Positions 15,214-22,635 of a stretch of DNA of 32,319 bases are shown in pieces. The first letter of the stretch is position 1; the number at the start of each line of letters is the position of its first letter. This DNA comes from Devosia indica (GTDB taxonomy: Bacteria; Pseudomonadota; Alphaproteobacteria; Rhizobiales; Devosiaceae). The notes under the pieces are model-generated. The model did no database searches and was not told the origin of the DNA. It saw only the letters and a program-made list of their open reading frames with translations. The stretch is taken from assembly GCF_003056405.1 (NCBI RefSeq), contig NZ_PYVZ01000025.1, positions 1 to 32,319 of the forward strand. The letters are read 5' to 3'. The position numbers and the translations under genes are program-made.

Positions 15214-16233
15214 TCAAGCGGCGAGCTTGTGAGCGAGGCGGGAGGCGACCGTGGCCACGTGATGGCCCTGGAAGCCCACCATGACGATCATGATCAGAAC
15301 CGTCATCGGCAGGAGCGCAAGGCCACTGGCGAGGGCGGAGAGACCGAGGATCTGCTGCAGGTAGAGGTTTAGGAAGAACCACAGCGGGATCCAGGCCGCA
15401 CCCAGAAGGGCCATGACCAGATTGCCGGCGGCCAGGTTCGGCGCTTTGAAGATGCCGAGGGGCAGCAGCGGTTCGCGGCGAACGCGCTGGGCGATCAGGA
15501 AGATCACGAAGAGCGCCAGCGAAATGCCGAGCAGCGACAGGATAAGCGGCGAGCCAAGGCCGGCCGTCTCGATGGTGACAATGGCATAGACCAGTGAAAC
15601 CAACGCGCCGGTGACGGTGATCGCGCCGAACCAGTCAACCTTGCCGCGTGCCCGTTCGGACTTGCGCAGAACAGCCGGGATGGCGGCCAGCACGATCAGG
15701 CCGAGCGGCACGTTGATGAGGAAGGTCCACTGCCAGGCCATCCACTCGGTGATCACGCCACCAAGGAAGACACCGGCCGAGCCGCCAGCTGCTGCAGCAG
15801 CGCCCCAGAAGCCGAAGGCCTTGCCGAGTTCGGCTCCATTGTGGCCGAAGAGGCGCATGACGATGGTCAGGGCCGATGGTGCAATCAGGGCCGCACCGAT
15901 GCCTTGCAGCGCGCGGCCGGCAAGCAGGATTTCCTGGCTTGTAGCGAGGCCGGCCAGGAGGGACGCGGCGGTCAGGATGACAAAGCCGGTCGTGAAAACG
16001 CGGCGGGCGCCGAACAGGTCACTCAACCGACCGCCGAGCAGCAACAGGCCGCCAAAGGCGATGACATAGGCGTTGAAAATCCAGCTCAGACCGCTGGCGG
16101 AAAAGCCGAGATCGGCCTGGATGGCGGGCAGGGCGACGCCGATGATGGAGGTATCGAGGATAACGATGAATTGGGCGGCACACAACAATGCCAGAGCAGC
16201 CCATCTCTTCGGATCCGGTGTGAACTTTTGCAT
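15214..16233 (-). CDS. DHA2-type MFS exporter, C-terminally short
   Basis: The N-terminus is typical of EmrB/QacA-like drug:proton antiporters: FIVILDTSIIGVALPAIQAD (motif D1) and GGRLSDLFGARRVF (motif A), then the motif C-like GGSAGVFLGGVITE. The usual length is about 450-500 residues with 14 membrane segments, but this protein stops at 339 after LPMTVLIMIVMVGFQGHHVA, losing roughly the last four segments. The short tail looks like a degraded or fused end, followed at once by a strong hairpin. GGGGA precedes the start, and a CueR-type promoter lies upstream. It may be a decayed exporter or a shortened form; function is uncertain. Confidence 0.8.
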   Translation of the reverse strand: MQKFTPDPKRWAALALLCAAQFIVILDTSIIGVALPAIQADLGFSASGLSWIFNAYVIAFGGLLLLGGRLSDLFGARRVFTTGFVILTAASLLAGLATSQEILLAGRALQGIGAALIAPSALTIVMRLFGHNGAELGKAFGFWGAAAAAGGSAGVFLGGVITEWMAWQWTFLINVPLGLIVLAAIPAVLRKSERARGKVDWFGAITVTGALVSLVYAIVTIETAGLGSPLILSLLGISLALFVIFLIAQRVRREPLLPLGIFKAPNLAAGNLVMALLGAAWIPLWFFLNLYLQQILGLSALASGLALLPMTVLIMIVMVGFQGHHVATVASRLAHKLAA

Positions 16234-16279
16234 TGGAGTTCCCCAGAAAAGGTTTCTCGCCGATTGCGATTAACCTCGG

Positions 16280-16308
16280 TGTCCGGCTTCCAACGCTGGG
16301 AGAGTCAA
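16280..16308 (-). promoter_or_regulatory. CueR-type promoter of the MFS gene
   Basis: On the reverse strand TTGACT (16308-16303) is followed by CTCCCAGCGTTGGAAG, sharing CCAGCGTTGGAAG with the site at 15137-15160. It lies about 50-75 bases before the MFS start. Confidence 0.65.
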
Positions 16309-16330
16309 GGCCCCAAACAACAAAATTTTC

Positions 16331-16361
16331 AAATAAAAAAAGGCGGTGAAAATTCACCGCC
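16331..16361 (-). terminator. Rho-independent terminator of copA-cueR
   Basis: GGCGGTGAA (16342-16350) pairs with TTCACCGCC (16353-16361). On the reverse strand the stem is followed by seven T residues and more T-rich sequence. It lies 10 bases after the cueR stop. Confidence 0.9.
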
Positions 16362-16369
16362 TTAAATGA

Positions 16370-16831
16370 TCAGTGGGTGTGTGGGTCAATTTCACCCGCA
16401 ACACCAAATCGAGGATTTCTCCGGATCAGTACTTTTGGCGCAGGAGAAACAGCAAACTCTTCGATGATGGGGCAATCTGGCCGTTCATCGCCATGACAAT
16501 TTTCCGCTAGATGCTCAAGTGTTCGACTCATTGCCTCAAGAGCTAGCGCCTTTTCTTTCAGCTTGGCGACATGTTCAAGGGCAATGGACTTCACGTCGGC
16601 GCTGGCGCGGCTGCGATCACGCCAGAGCGCCAGGAGATCGCGCATCTGCTCGACTGAGAAGCCAAGATCCCGAGCCCGGTTGATGAAGCGCAGTGCGTGA
16701 ATGTCGTGGTCGGTGTAGACGCGATAGCCTGCATCCGAGCGATGTGCCGGTGTAATGAGACCGATGGTCTCGTAGTAGCGGATCATCTTGGTCGAGATGC
16801 CGGTGGCCTTTGCAGCGTGTCCGATATTCAT
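16370..16831 (-). CDS. cueR: MerR-family Cu(I)-responsive regulator CueR/HmrR
   Basis: The 153-residue protein has the MerR helix-turn-helix ([31 protein letters not shown]), the dimerisation helix and the metal loop [12 protein letters not shown] with Cys112 and Cys120, the numbering of the two Cu(I) ligands in E. coli CueR. Ser77, which marks monovalent-ion sensors, is also present. The start overlaps the copA stop by ATGA, so the sensor is translated with the exporter it controls. It should activate the seven promoters with long spacers described here. The C-terminal 25 residues are longer than in E. coli CueR and end DPHTH. Confidence 0.93.
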   Translation of the reverse strand: MNIGHAAKATGISTKMIRYYETIGLITPAHRSDAGYRVYTDHDIHALRFINRARDLGFSVEQMRDLLALWRDRSRASADVKSIALEHVAKLKEKALALEAMSRTLEHLAENCHGDERPDCPIIEEFAVSPAPKVLIRRNPRFGVAGEIDPHTH

Positions 16832-19356
16832 TTTGCATACTCCAGCTCAAGCGGTGCCGCCGTGCGGCTGTCGCTTGCGCCACCCTGCGCTCCAAACGAG
16901 CGCAGGCGGAGGGCATTGGCGAGCACGAAGACGCTCGACAGAGCCATGGCGCCAGCGGCAAGGGCCGGCGAGAGCAGCATACCCGTGAAAGGATAGGCGA
17001 TCCCGGCAGCAACCGGCACCAGTGTAGCATTGTATGCGAAAGCCCAGAACAGGTTCTGCTTGATGTTGCGGATCGTTGCCCGGCTGATCGACAGAGCGGT
17101 GGACACACCGTGCAGATCACCCGACATCAGAACAACGTCCGCACTCTCGATGGCAATGTCGGTGCCGGTGCCAACGGCCAGGCCGACATCGGCCTCGGCC
17201 AGCGCCGGCGCGTCGTTGATGCCGTCGCCAACAAAAGCCAGCTGGCGACCATCGGCACGCAGACGCTTGATGGCGTCGACCTTGCCTTCGGGCAGGACCT
17301 CGGCAACCACTTCGTCAATGCCGAGCTGGCGGGCGATGGCGTTGGCCGTGCGAGCATTGTCGCCGGTAATCATCGCCACTTTCAGGCCCTGCTTATGAAG
17401 GGCCGCAATGGCGCTGCGGCTGGTTGGCTTGATCGGGTCGGCGACGGCGATGATGGCGGCCAGCTTTCCGTCAATGGCGGCATAGAGCGGGCTCTTGCCT
17501 TCATCACCCAGCTTGCGGGCATTGCCGGCAAAGTGTTCGACTGAAATACCGGCCTTGGCCAGGGCGCGATCGGCACCAACAAGAACCTTGTGACCGTCTA
17601 CAATGCCGGAAATCCCATAGCCAGGCGTAGCTTCAAACCCCTGGGGCGCTGCAAGAGTCAGCTCGCCCTTTTCAGCAGCGGCAACGATGGCTTCGGCGAT
17701 GGGATGCTCCGAGAGGGTTTCAAGGCTCGCCACCTGACGCAGAACTTCGGTGCGATCAAAGCCCTCGGTCACGATCAGGTCGGTCAGTTCAGGCCGGCCC
17801 TTGGTCAGGGTACCGGTCTTGTCGAGAGCAACAACATTGACATCACGCAGGGTCTGCAGCGCCTCGCCCTTGCGGAACAGGATACCCAGTTCGGCAGCGC
17901 GGCCAGTGCCGACCATGATTGAGGTAGGGGTCGCCAGGCCCATGGCACACGGGCAGGCGATGATCAGCACGGCAACGGCATTGACCAGTGCGAAGGTGAG
18001 CTGTGGCGACGGGCCAAACACAAACCAGACGGCAAAGGTGGCCAGAGCGATTGCAATAACGACCGGGACAAAGACCCCGGTGACGCGATCGACAAGTGCC
18101 TGGATGGGCAGCTTGGAGCCCTGGGCGGCCTCGACCATGCGGATGATCTGCGCCAGAAGCGTGTCGGCACCGACCTTGGTGGCTTCGAATTCGAAGGAGC
18201 CCGTCTTGTTGATCGTGCCGCCAACCACTTCGTCACCCTCGCCCTTGCGGACGGGAATAGGCTCGCCGGTGATCATGGCTTCGTCAACATAGGACTCGCC
18301 AGACCGAACCACACCATCGACCGGAACCTTGTCGCCGGGGCGGATCTGGATGCGGTCGCCAGCACGGACGGCCTCGAGCGGCAGTTCAATCACGGTCCCG
18401 TCGCGTACAACGCGCGCGGTCTTGGCCTGCAAGCCGACGAGGCGTTGGATGGCCTGGCTGGTGCGGCCCTTGGCCCGCGCCTCAAGAAGGCGCCCGAGAA
18501 GGATCAGCGTCACGATGACCGCCGCCGCTTCATAGTAGACATTGGCAGTGCCGGCAGGGAGCAGGCCGCCGAAGAAGGTGGAGACGACAGAGAAGCCCCA
18601 GGCGGCCGACGTGCCCAGGACGACGAGCGAGTTCATGTCCGGGGCGCCGCGCAGCAGGGCCGGAATGCCCTTCTGGAAGAAGCGCAGGCCGGGTCCGAAC
18701 AGGACGACGGTGGCCAGGATGAATTGCAGATAGTGGTTTGTCTGCATGCCGATGGTGTTCATGATGAACATGTGCACCGCCGGAATGAAGTGCGAGCCCA
18801 TTTCCATAACAAAGAGCGGCGCGGTCAGGACCGCTGAAAGGCCGAAGGCCCAGCTGAGCTTGCGCGCCTCTGCCGCCTTGCGATCGCTGGCGGGTACCGG
18901 TTCGGCACCGGCCTCGGACGCGATTTGACGCACGTCATAGCCGGCCTCCTTGACCGTGGCTTCGAGCACGGCGCGCGTGACCAGGCCACCAGTCGCACTA
19001 ATGGTTGCCTTTTCAGTGGCGAGATTGACGCTGGCGCTGATGACGCCGGGAACGGCGGAGAGGGCCCGCTCGATGCGTCCGACGCATGAAGCGCAGGTCA
19101 TGCCCTCGATTTCGAGTTCAAAGCTTTCGACGCTGGTTTCGTAGCCGGCCGAGTTGATGGCCGCCACAATGGCGCTCGGCGGCACTGATCCATCGGTCTC
19201 CACGCTCGCCCGCTCGGTGGCCAGGTTGACAATGGCCTTGATCGTACCGGGGACGGCGGCAATCGCCTTTTCCACCCGCAGCACGCAGGAGGCGCAGGTC
19301 ATGCCTTCAATGGGGAACTCGAACCTGGATCCGGAAGAGATGGTGTCCGTAGACAT
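16828..19356 (-). CDS. copA: Cu(I)-exporting P1B-type ATPase with two HMA domains
   Basis: The 842-residue inner-membrane pump exports cytoplasmic Cu(I). Two heavy-metal-associated domains have GMTCASC at Cys21/Cys24 and Cys88/Cys91. Then come the membrane helices, the transmembrane CPC ([13 protein letters not shown], near residue 467), the phosphorylated Asp in DKTGTLTKG (near 512), SEHPIAEA and [18 protein letters not shown] (near 710). AAAGGA precedes the ATG. The gene is transcribed from a CueR-type promoter, overlaps cueR by 4 bases and diverges from copZ, which would hand Cu(I) to its HMA domains. Confidence 0.95.
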   Translation of the reverse strand: MSTDTISSGSRFEFPIEGMTCASCVLRVEKAIAAVPGTIKAIVNLATERASVETDGSVPPSAIVAAINSAGYETSVESFELEIEGMTCASCVGRIERALSAVPGVISASVNLATEKATISATGGLVTRAVLEATVKEAGYDVRQIASEAGAEPVPASDRKAAEARKLSWAFGLSAVLTAPLFVMEMGSHFIPAVHMFIMNTIGMQTNHYLQFILATVVLFGPGLRFFQKGIPALLRGAPDMNSLVVLGTSAAWGFSVVSTFFGGLLPAGTANVYYEAAAVIVTLILLGRLLEARAKGRTSQAIQRLVGLQAKTARVVRDGTVIELPLEAVRAGDRIQIRPGDKVPVDGVVRSGESYVDEAMITGEPIPVRKGEGDEVVGGTINKTGSFEFEATKVGADTLLAQIIRMVEAAQGSKLPIQALVDRVTGVFVPVVIAIALATFAVWFVFGPSPQLTFALVNAVAVLIIACPCAMGLATPTSIMVGTGRAAELGILFRKGEALQTLRDVNVVALDKTGTLTKGRPELTDLIVTEGFDRTEVLRQVASLETLSEHPIAEAIVAAAEKGELTLAAPQGFEATPGYGISGIVDGHKVLVGADRALAKAGISVEHFAGNARKLGDEGKSPLYAAIDGKLAAIIAVADPIKPTSRSAIAALHKQGLKVAMITGDNARTANAIARQLGIDEVVAEVLPEGKVDAIKRLRADGRQLAFVGDGINDAPALAEADVGLAVGTGTDIAIESADVVLMSGDLHGVSTALSISRATIRNIKQNLFWAFAYNATLVPVAAGIAYPFTGMLLSPALAAGAMALSSVFVLANALRLRSFGAQGGASDSRTAAPLELEYAK

Positions 19357-19386
19357 TTTGCAGTCCTTTCATTTCGACTGCCATTC

Positions 19387-19417
19387 CATCTGGGGCTTCC
19401 AACGTTGGTAAGGTCAA
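19387..19417 (-). promoter_or_regulatory. CueR-type promoter of copA-cueR
   Basis: On the reverse strand TTGACC (19417-19412) is followed by a spacer holding the perfect palindrome CCAACGTTGG and a -10-like CCAGAT (19393-19388), about 18 bp from the -35. Confidence 0.8.
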
Positions 19418-19466
19418 GCGCTTTTTGCGAGAAAGTTCCTAGACTAAAAAATCTGCAGATCGGGCC

Positions 19467-19497
19467 TTGACCCTCCCACCGTGGGAACAACCATCTT
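19467..19497 (+). promoter_or_regulatory. CueR-type promoter of copZ
   Basis: TTGACC (19467-19472) and a -10-like CATCTT (19492-19497) are 19 bp apart and flank the dyad TCCCAC/GTGGGA. This faces copZ, back to back with the copA promoter. Confidence 0.8.
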
Positions 19498-19527
19498 CCA
19501 TCGTGTCTCAACCAGAAAGGACACGAG

Positions 19528-19728
19528 ATGTATAACTTCACTGTCTCCGACATGACCTGCGGCCATTGCGCCTCAACCATTGAGAAGGCCGTCAAAAGCA
19601 CGGACCCGACTTGCGAAATCAAGATCGACGTCGCCGCCCGCAAGGTGCAGGTGGAAACGGTCCGCCCAGCGCAGGACATCGCCGATGCCATCAAGCTGGC
19701 GGGATATTCCGGCACGCTGGCCGCTTGA
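19528..19728 (+). CDS. copZ: Copper chaperone CopZ
   Basis: This 66-residue single HMA-domain protein has the Cu(I)-binding motif MTCGHC (Cys11, Cys14) and the ferredoxin-like fold pattern ending in KLAGYSG. It carries Cu(I) in the cytoplasm to CopA and probably delivers it to CueR. It has its own CueR-type promoter. AAAGGA lies upstream of the ATG. Confidence 0.95.
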   Translation: MYNFTVSDMTCGHCASTIEKAVKSTDPTCEIKIDVAARKVQVETVRPAQDIADAIKLAGYSGTLAA

Positions 19729-19743
19729 TTGCGCCAGATCAAT

Positions 19744-19788
19744 GGCAGCCGGGCAAAGCGGTCCTATGGTCGCTTTGTCCGGCTTGCC
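19744..19788 (+). terminator. Hairpin after copZ
   Basis: AGCCGGGCAAAGCG (19747-19760) pairs with CGCTTTGTCCGGCT (19771-19784), a 14-bp stem with one G-T pair and a 10-nt loop; GGC and GCC extend it after a bulge. There is no T tract, so partial read-through into the DUF411 gene is likely. Confidence 0.65.
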
Positions 19789-19849
19789 ATCACGTGGACA
19801 GAATGTCCGCACACTAAATTGCCGACTTCTAAGGATAGAAAGGCTGCTT

Positions 19850-20329
19850 ATGCTGATCACCCGACGTACATTTGCCGTTGGCACTCTGAGCCTCTTGGGT
19901 GGAGCCGCCGCAATGCCAGCGCTGGCGCAGGCCGCAGCCCCGGTGATCTCGATCAAGAAAGATCCCTGGTGTGGTTGTTGCACCGGATGGGCACACCACC
20001 TTGAGAAAGCCGGGTTTGCGATCGATGTGGAAGAGATCGAGGAGATGGAGACCGTCAAGGACAATCTCGGAGTTCCGACCGAGCTTCGTTCATGCCACAC
20101 GGCGACAATTGACAGATACGTGATTGAAGGTCATGTGCCGGCCGAAGCCGTCGTTGCCTTGCTTGATCAGCGCCCGCAGATCCGGGGTCTGGCCGTTCCC
20201 GGCATGCCCATTGGTTCACCAGGGATGGAAGGTCCGGCGGGGAGCGACCCCGATGAGTACGACGTGATGGCATTTGACGGCTCGGGTGATTTTGTCTTCA
20301 TGCGGTTCGTCGGTCACCAACGTGTGTAA
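19850..20329 (+). CDS. Tat-exported DUF411 metal-binding protein
   Basis: The 159-residue protein has a twin-arginine signal (TRRTFAVGTLSLLGG) and the DUF411 signature KKDPWCGCCTGWAHH with Cys41, Cys43 and Cys44, plus Cys82 in LRSCHTATI. DUF411 proteins are periplasmic and common in copper and silver resistance loci. I start at the ATG at 19850, with GAAAGG about 8 nt upstream, instead of further upstream in copZ. It should share transcription with copZ. Confidence 0.87.
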   Translation: MLITRRTFAVGTLSLLGGAAAMPALAQAAAPVISIKKDPWCGCCTGWAHHLEKAGFAIDVEEIEEMETVKDNLGVPTELRSCHTATIDRYVIEGHVPAEAVVALLDQRPQIRGLAVPGMPIGSPGMEGPAGSDPDEYDVMAFDGSGDFVFMRFVGHQRV

Positions 20330-20332
20330 CCC

Positions 20333-20360
20333 TTGACCCCGCCAGAATGCGGGACCAGAT
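20333..20360 (+). promoter_or_regulatory. CueR-type promoter before the small Cys/His-rich gene
   Basis: TTGACC (20333-20338) is followed by the dyad CCCGC/GCGGG centred about 14 nt in, then CCAGAT. It starts 4 bases after the DUF411 stop and gives the next operon its own copper control. Confidence 0.7.
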
Positions 20361-20387
20361 GAAAACGAAGTCATTCCTCGAGCACAC

Positions 20388-20729
20388 ATGAAGCGCAAAT
20401 TTCAAGCACTGATGACCTTGTTGATGGCGCTGACGCTCAACGCCTTGATGGTCTTTGCTTCGACGGGACATGCCGCAACGCATCACGCTGAAACGACCAT
20501 AGCCCAACCCTGCGACCATCATGGTCATGGTCTAAAAAAATCAGGCCATGTAAGCGAACTGGCGGTGAACGATTGTGCTCAACAGCTTTGCCCCTCCTGT
20601 ATGGGCTTGCCACTGTCTCTTGCGGCCGAGTTGGGGTTTGCCACGTCCCGAATTGCCGCGCTTCCGAGATTGACCCAAGGGTCTCAGTCCTGGCAGCCGC
20701 CTCTGTTCAGGCCGCCTATCCATATCTGA
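20388..20729 (+). CDS. Small secreted Cys/His-rich protein, function unknown
   Basis: The 113-residue protein has a signal peptide (residues 1-28, ending GHA) and a mature region with HHAE, CDHHGHG, ending its first half with NDCAQQLCPSCMG. The His cluster and three to four cysteines suggest a small periplasmic copper-binding protein, resembling DUF2946-like proteins in copper loci, but I do not recognise a named family with certainty. It lies between a CueR-type promoter and the multicopper oxidase gene, so it is probably co-expressed with that enzyme and might help load or protect it. Confidence 0.7.
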   Translation: MKRKFQALMTLLMALTLNALMVFASTGHAATHHAETTIAQPCDHHGHGLKKSGHVSELAVNDCAQQLCPSCMGLPLSLAAELGFATSRIAALPRLTQGSQSWQPPLFRPPIHI

Positions 20730-20782
20730 AGCTGCGTTGATGGCCTCCGGGCCGATCCTTCTTTCAGATATTGGAGTTTTCC

Positions 20783-22228
20783 ATGAGCACTCTGCTCTCT
20801 CGCCGCACATTTGTTGGCGCATCCCTCGCCCTTGCCGGTAGCGTGGCCCTGCCGCGCTTCGCGCTGGCCCAGCAATCAACTCCCCGCACTCTGGTTGCCG
20901 AGCGGCGGGTCATTGACGTTCTGGGCAAACCGGCCAACGTCTTCGGCATTCGTGATCAGGACGGACGACAAGGTCTGTTTCTGCCTGCCGGCGAACGCTT
21001 TCTGGTCGACCTCGAAAACCAGATCGGCACTGAAACCATCATCCACTGGCACGGCCAGGTCCCCGATCCCGCTCAGGACGGCGTGTCCGACACCGGCTAT
21101 GTCTCCCCTCTCGCTGCGGACGAAACCCGGTCCTTCGACTTCCCGGCGCGCAGCGGAACGCATTGGATGCATTCGCATCACGGGTTGCAGGAGCAGTCGC
21201 TGCTCGCCGCGCCGCTCGTCGTTTACACCGCCGAGGACGAAAATGCCGATATGCAGGATGAAACCGTTCTGCTGCATGACTTCTCGTTCCGCGCGCCCGA
21301 TGAAATCCTTTCTGAGCTGACGGGTGGTCAAAGCGGTGGCCACGACATGCACAACATGTCGGGCAGCGCCATGCCCATGGATGGTGGGATGATGATGGGC
21401 GGCATGGACCATGGAATGATGTCCATGGATCTCAACGACGTCGCCTATGATGCTTTCCTAGCCAATGATCGCACGCTCGAGGACCCGCAGATCATTCGGA
21501 CCGAACCCGATGGCAGGGTCAGGCTGCGCCTGATCAATGGAGCAACGGCAAGCGCCTTCTGGATCAACCTGGGAGATACCGAAGCGACTGTCTTGGCCGT
21601 AGACGGAAATGACGTCGAACCCATCACCGGCAATCGCTTCCCCATGACGCCAGCCCAGCGACTTGACCTCCTGATTGACATGAAGGGCAAATCGGTGGTT
21701 CCGGTCTTGGCGCAGGTGGAGGGCCTCGCGGACCGCACCGGCGTCATCATTGCCGTCAATGGCGCCGAGATTCCGAAGATTTCGCGAATGGCCGAACAGG
21801 TCGAGGCGCCAGTCGATCTGTCACTGGAAGAAAAGCTGGTCTCGCGCCATCCTCTGGTGTCGAGGGCAGCCGACCGGACGATCCAGACCATGATCATGGG
21901 GTCAATGGCCCCCTATGCCTGGAACCTGGACAATGCCCCCTGGCCCAATCGTCGCCCGTTGACGGTGGCCGAGGGTGAAAGGGTGACGCTGGAGATCATG
22001 AACCATTCGATGATGGCCCACCCCATGCACCTGCATGGTCATCATTTCCAGGTCACGTCGCTCAACGGGCGGGCCTTGAACGGCGCGGTGCGCGACACCG
22101 TTCTCGTGCCGCCCATGGCCACGGTCGGCATCAGCTTTGACGCTGATAACCCCGGGCGCTGGCTGTTCCACTGCCACAACCTCTACCACATGGCCACTGG
22201 CATGATGACCGAAGTGGTTTACGGCTGA
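20783..22228 (+). CDS. Multicopper oxidase, CueO/CopA-type periplasmic cuprous oxidase
   Basis: The 481-residue enzyme has a twin-arginine signal (SRRTFVGASLALAG) and all four copper-binding motifs: HWHG (88-91), HSHHG (130-134), HPMHLHGHH (413-421) and HCHNLYHMATGMM (463-475), where Met474 is the likely type 1 axial ligand. A Met/His-rich loop at about residues 188-216 (HDMHNM, MPMDGGMMMGGMDHGMM) resembles the extra Cu(I)-binding segment of CueO. It oxidises Cu(I) to the less toxic Cu(II) in the periplasm. I start at the ATG at 20783 with GGAG 6 nt upstream, not at the in-frame TTG at 20771. Confidence 0.92.
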   Translation: MSTLLSRRTFVGASLALAGSVALPRFALAQQSTPRTLVAERRVIDVLGKPANVFGIRDQDGRQGLFLPAGERFLVDLENQIGTETIIHWHGQVPDPAQDGVSDTGYVSPLAADETRSFDFPARSGTHWMHSHHGLQEQSLLAAPLVVYTAEDENADMQDETVLLHDFSFRAPDEILSELTGGQSGGHDMHNMSGSAMPMDGGMMMGGMDHGMMSMDLNDVAYDAFLANDRTLEDPQIIRTEPDGRVRLRLINGATASAFWINLGDTEATVLAVDGNDVEPITGNRFPMTPAQRLDLLIDMKGKSVVPVLAQVEGLADRTGVIIAVNGAEIPKISRMAEQVEAPVDLSLEEKLVSRHPLVSRAADRTIQTMIMGSMAPYAWNLDNAPWPNRRPLTVAEGERVTLEIMNHSMMAHPMHLHGHHFQVTSLNGRALNGAVRDTVLVPPMATVGISFDADNPGRWLFHCHNLYHMATGMMTEVVYG

Positions 22229-22572
22229 CGCCCAGCCTCCGAGCTCTCTGCTCCGCCCGCTCCGTCAATCCGATGGGCGCGGCGGAGCAAGATGTGCGTC
22301 CCGACCAGGAGCACAGTGGGCCAGAGCATGGTGTTGACGATGTCCTTTGCCGAGCCACCAAGTTCGGCTGTGGACGGACCATGATGGAAGATGTCCACGG
22401 CCTCGTTGACCAGCTCAAACGCGAGCACGGTCGCCCAGGGGAGCCAGAACCAGCGTCCCCGGGACAAAGTCAGGAAGACGACCAGATAGATCGCCAGCCC
22501 CAGGTGAATATGAAGCGCGTCCTTGCTGAGGTGCAAAAGCTCGCTGAGATTAGTCTTAAGCGCGTTGAGCAT
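22219..22572 (-). CDS. Small membrane protein of unknown function
   Basis: The 117-residue protein has about three hydrophobic segments (LGLAIYLVVFLTLSR; FWLPWATVLAFELVNEAVDI; MLWPTVLLVGTHILL). The charged Glu/Asn/Asp pattern in the middle helix is faintly VanZ-like. I cannot name it. It lies downstream of the second Cu-ATPase on the same strand, and its end overlaps the multicopper-oxidase stop tail to tail by 10 bases. A perfect hairpin directly abuts the start codon. Confidence 0.7.
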   Translation of the reverse strand: MLNALKTNLSELLHLSKDALHIHLGLAIYLVVFLTLSRGRWFWLPWATVLAFELVNEAVDIFHHGPSTAELGGSAKDIVNTMLWPTVLLVGTHILLRRAHRIDGAGGAESSEAGRQP

Positions 22573-22599
22573 GGTAGGCCCTCCCTGCTTGGGCCTACC
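22573..22599 (-). promoter_or_regulatory. Hairpin covering the ribosome-binding site of the small membrane protein
   Basis: GGTAGGCCC (22573-22581) and GGGCCTACC (22591-22599) form a perfect 9-bp stem with a 9-nt loop, ending exactly at the ATG. On the reverse strand the purine-rich AGGGAGGG lies in the loop and right arm, so the stem could hide the ribosome site or act as an ATPase-gene terminator. Confidence 0.6.
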
Positions 22600-22635
22600 A
22601 CCGCCGCCTTATCGACAGGTTACACCGGCCCCTCG

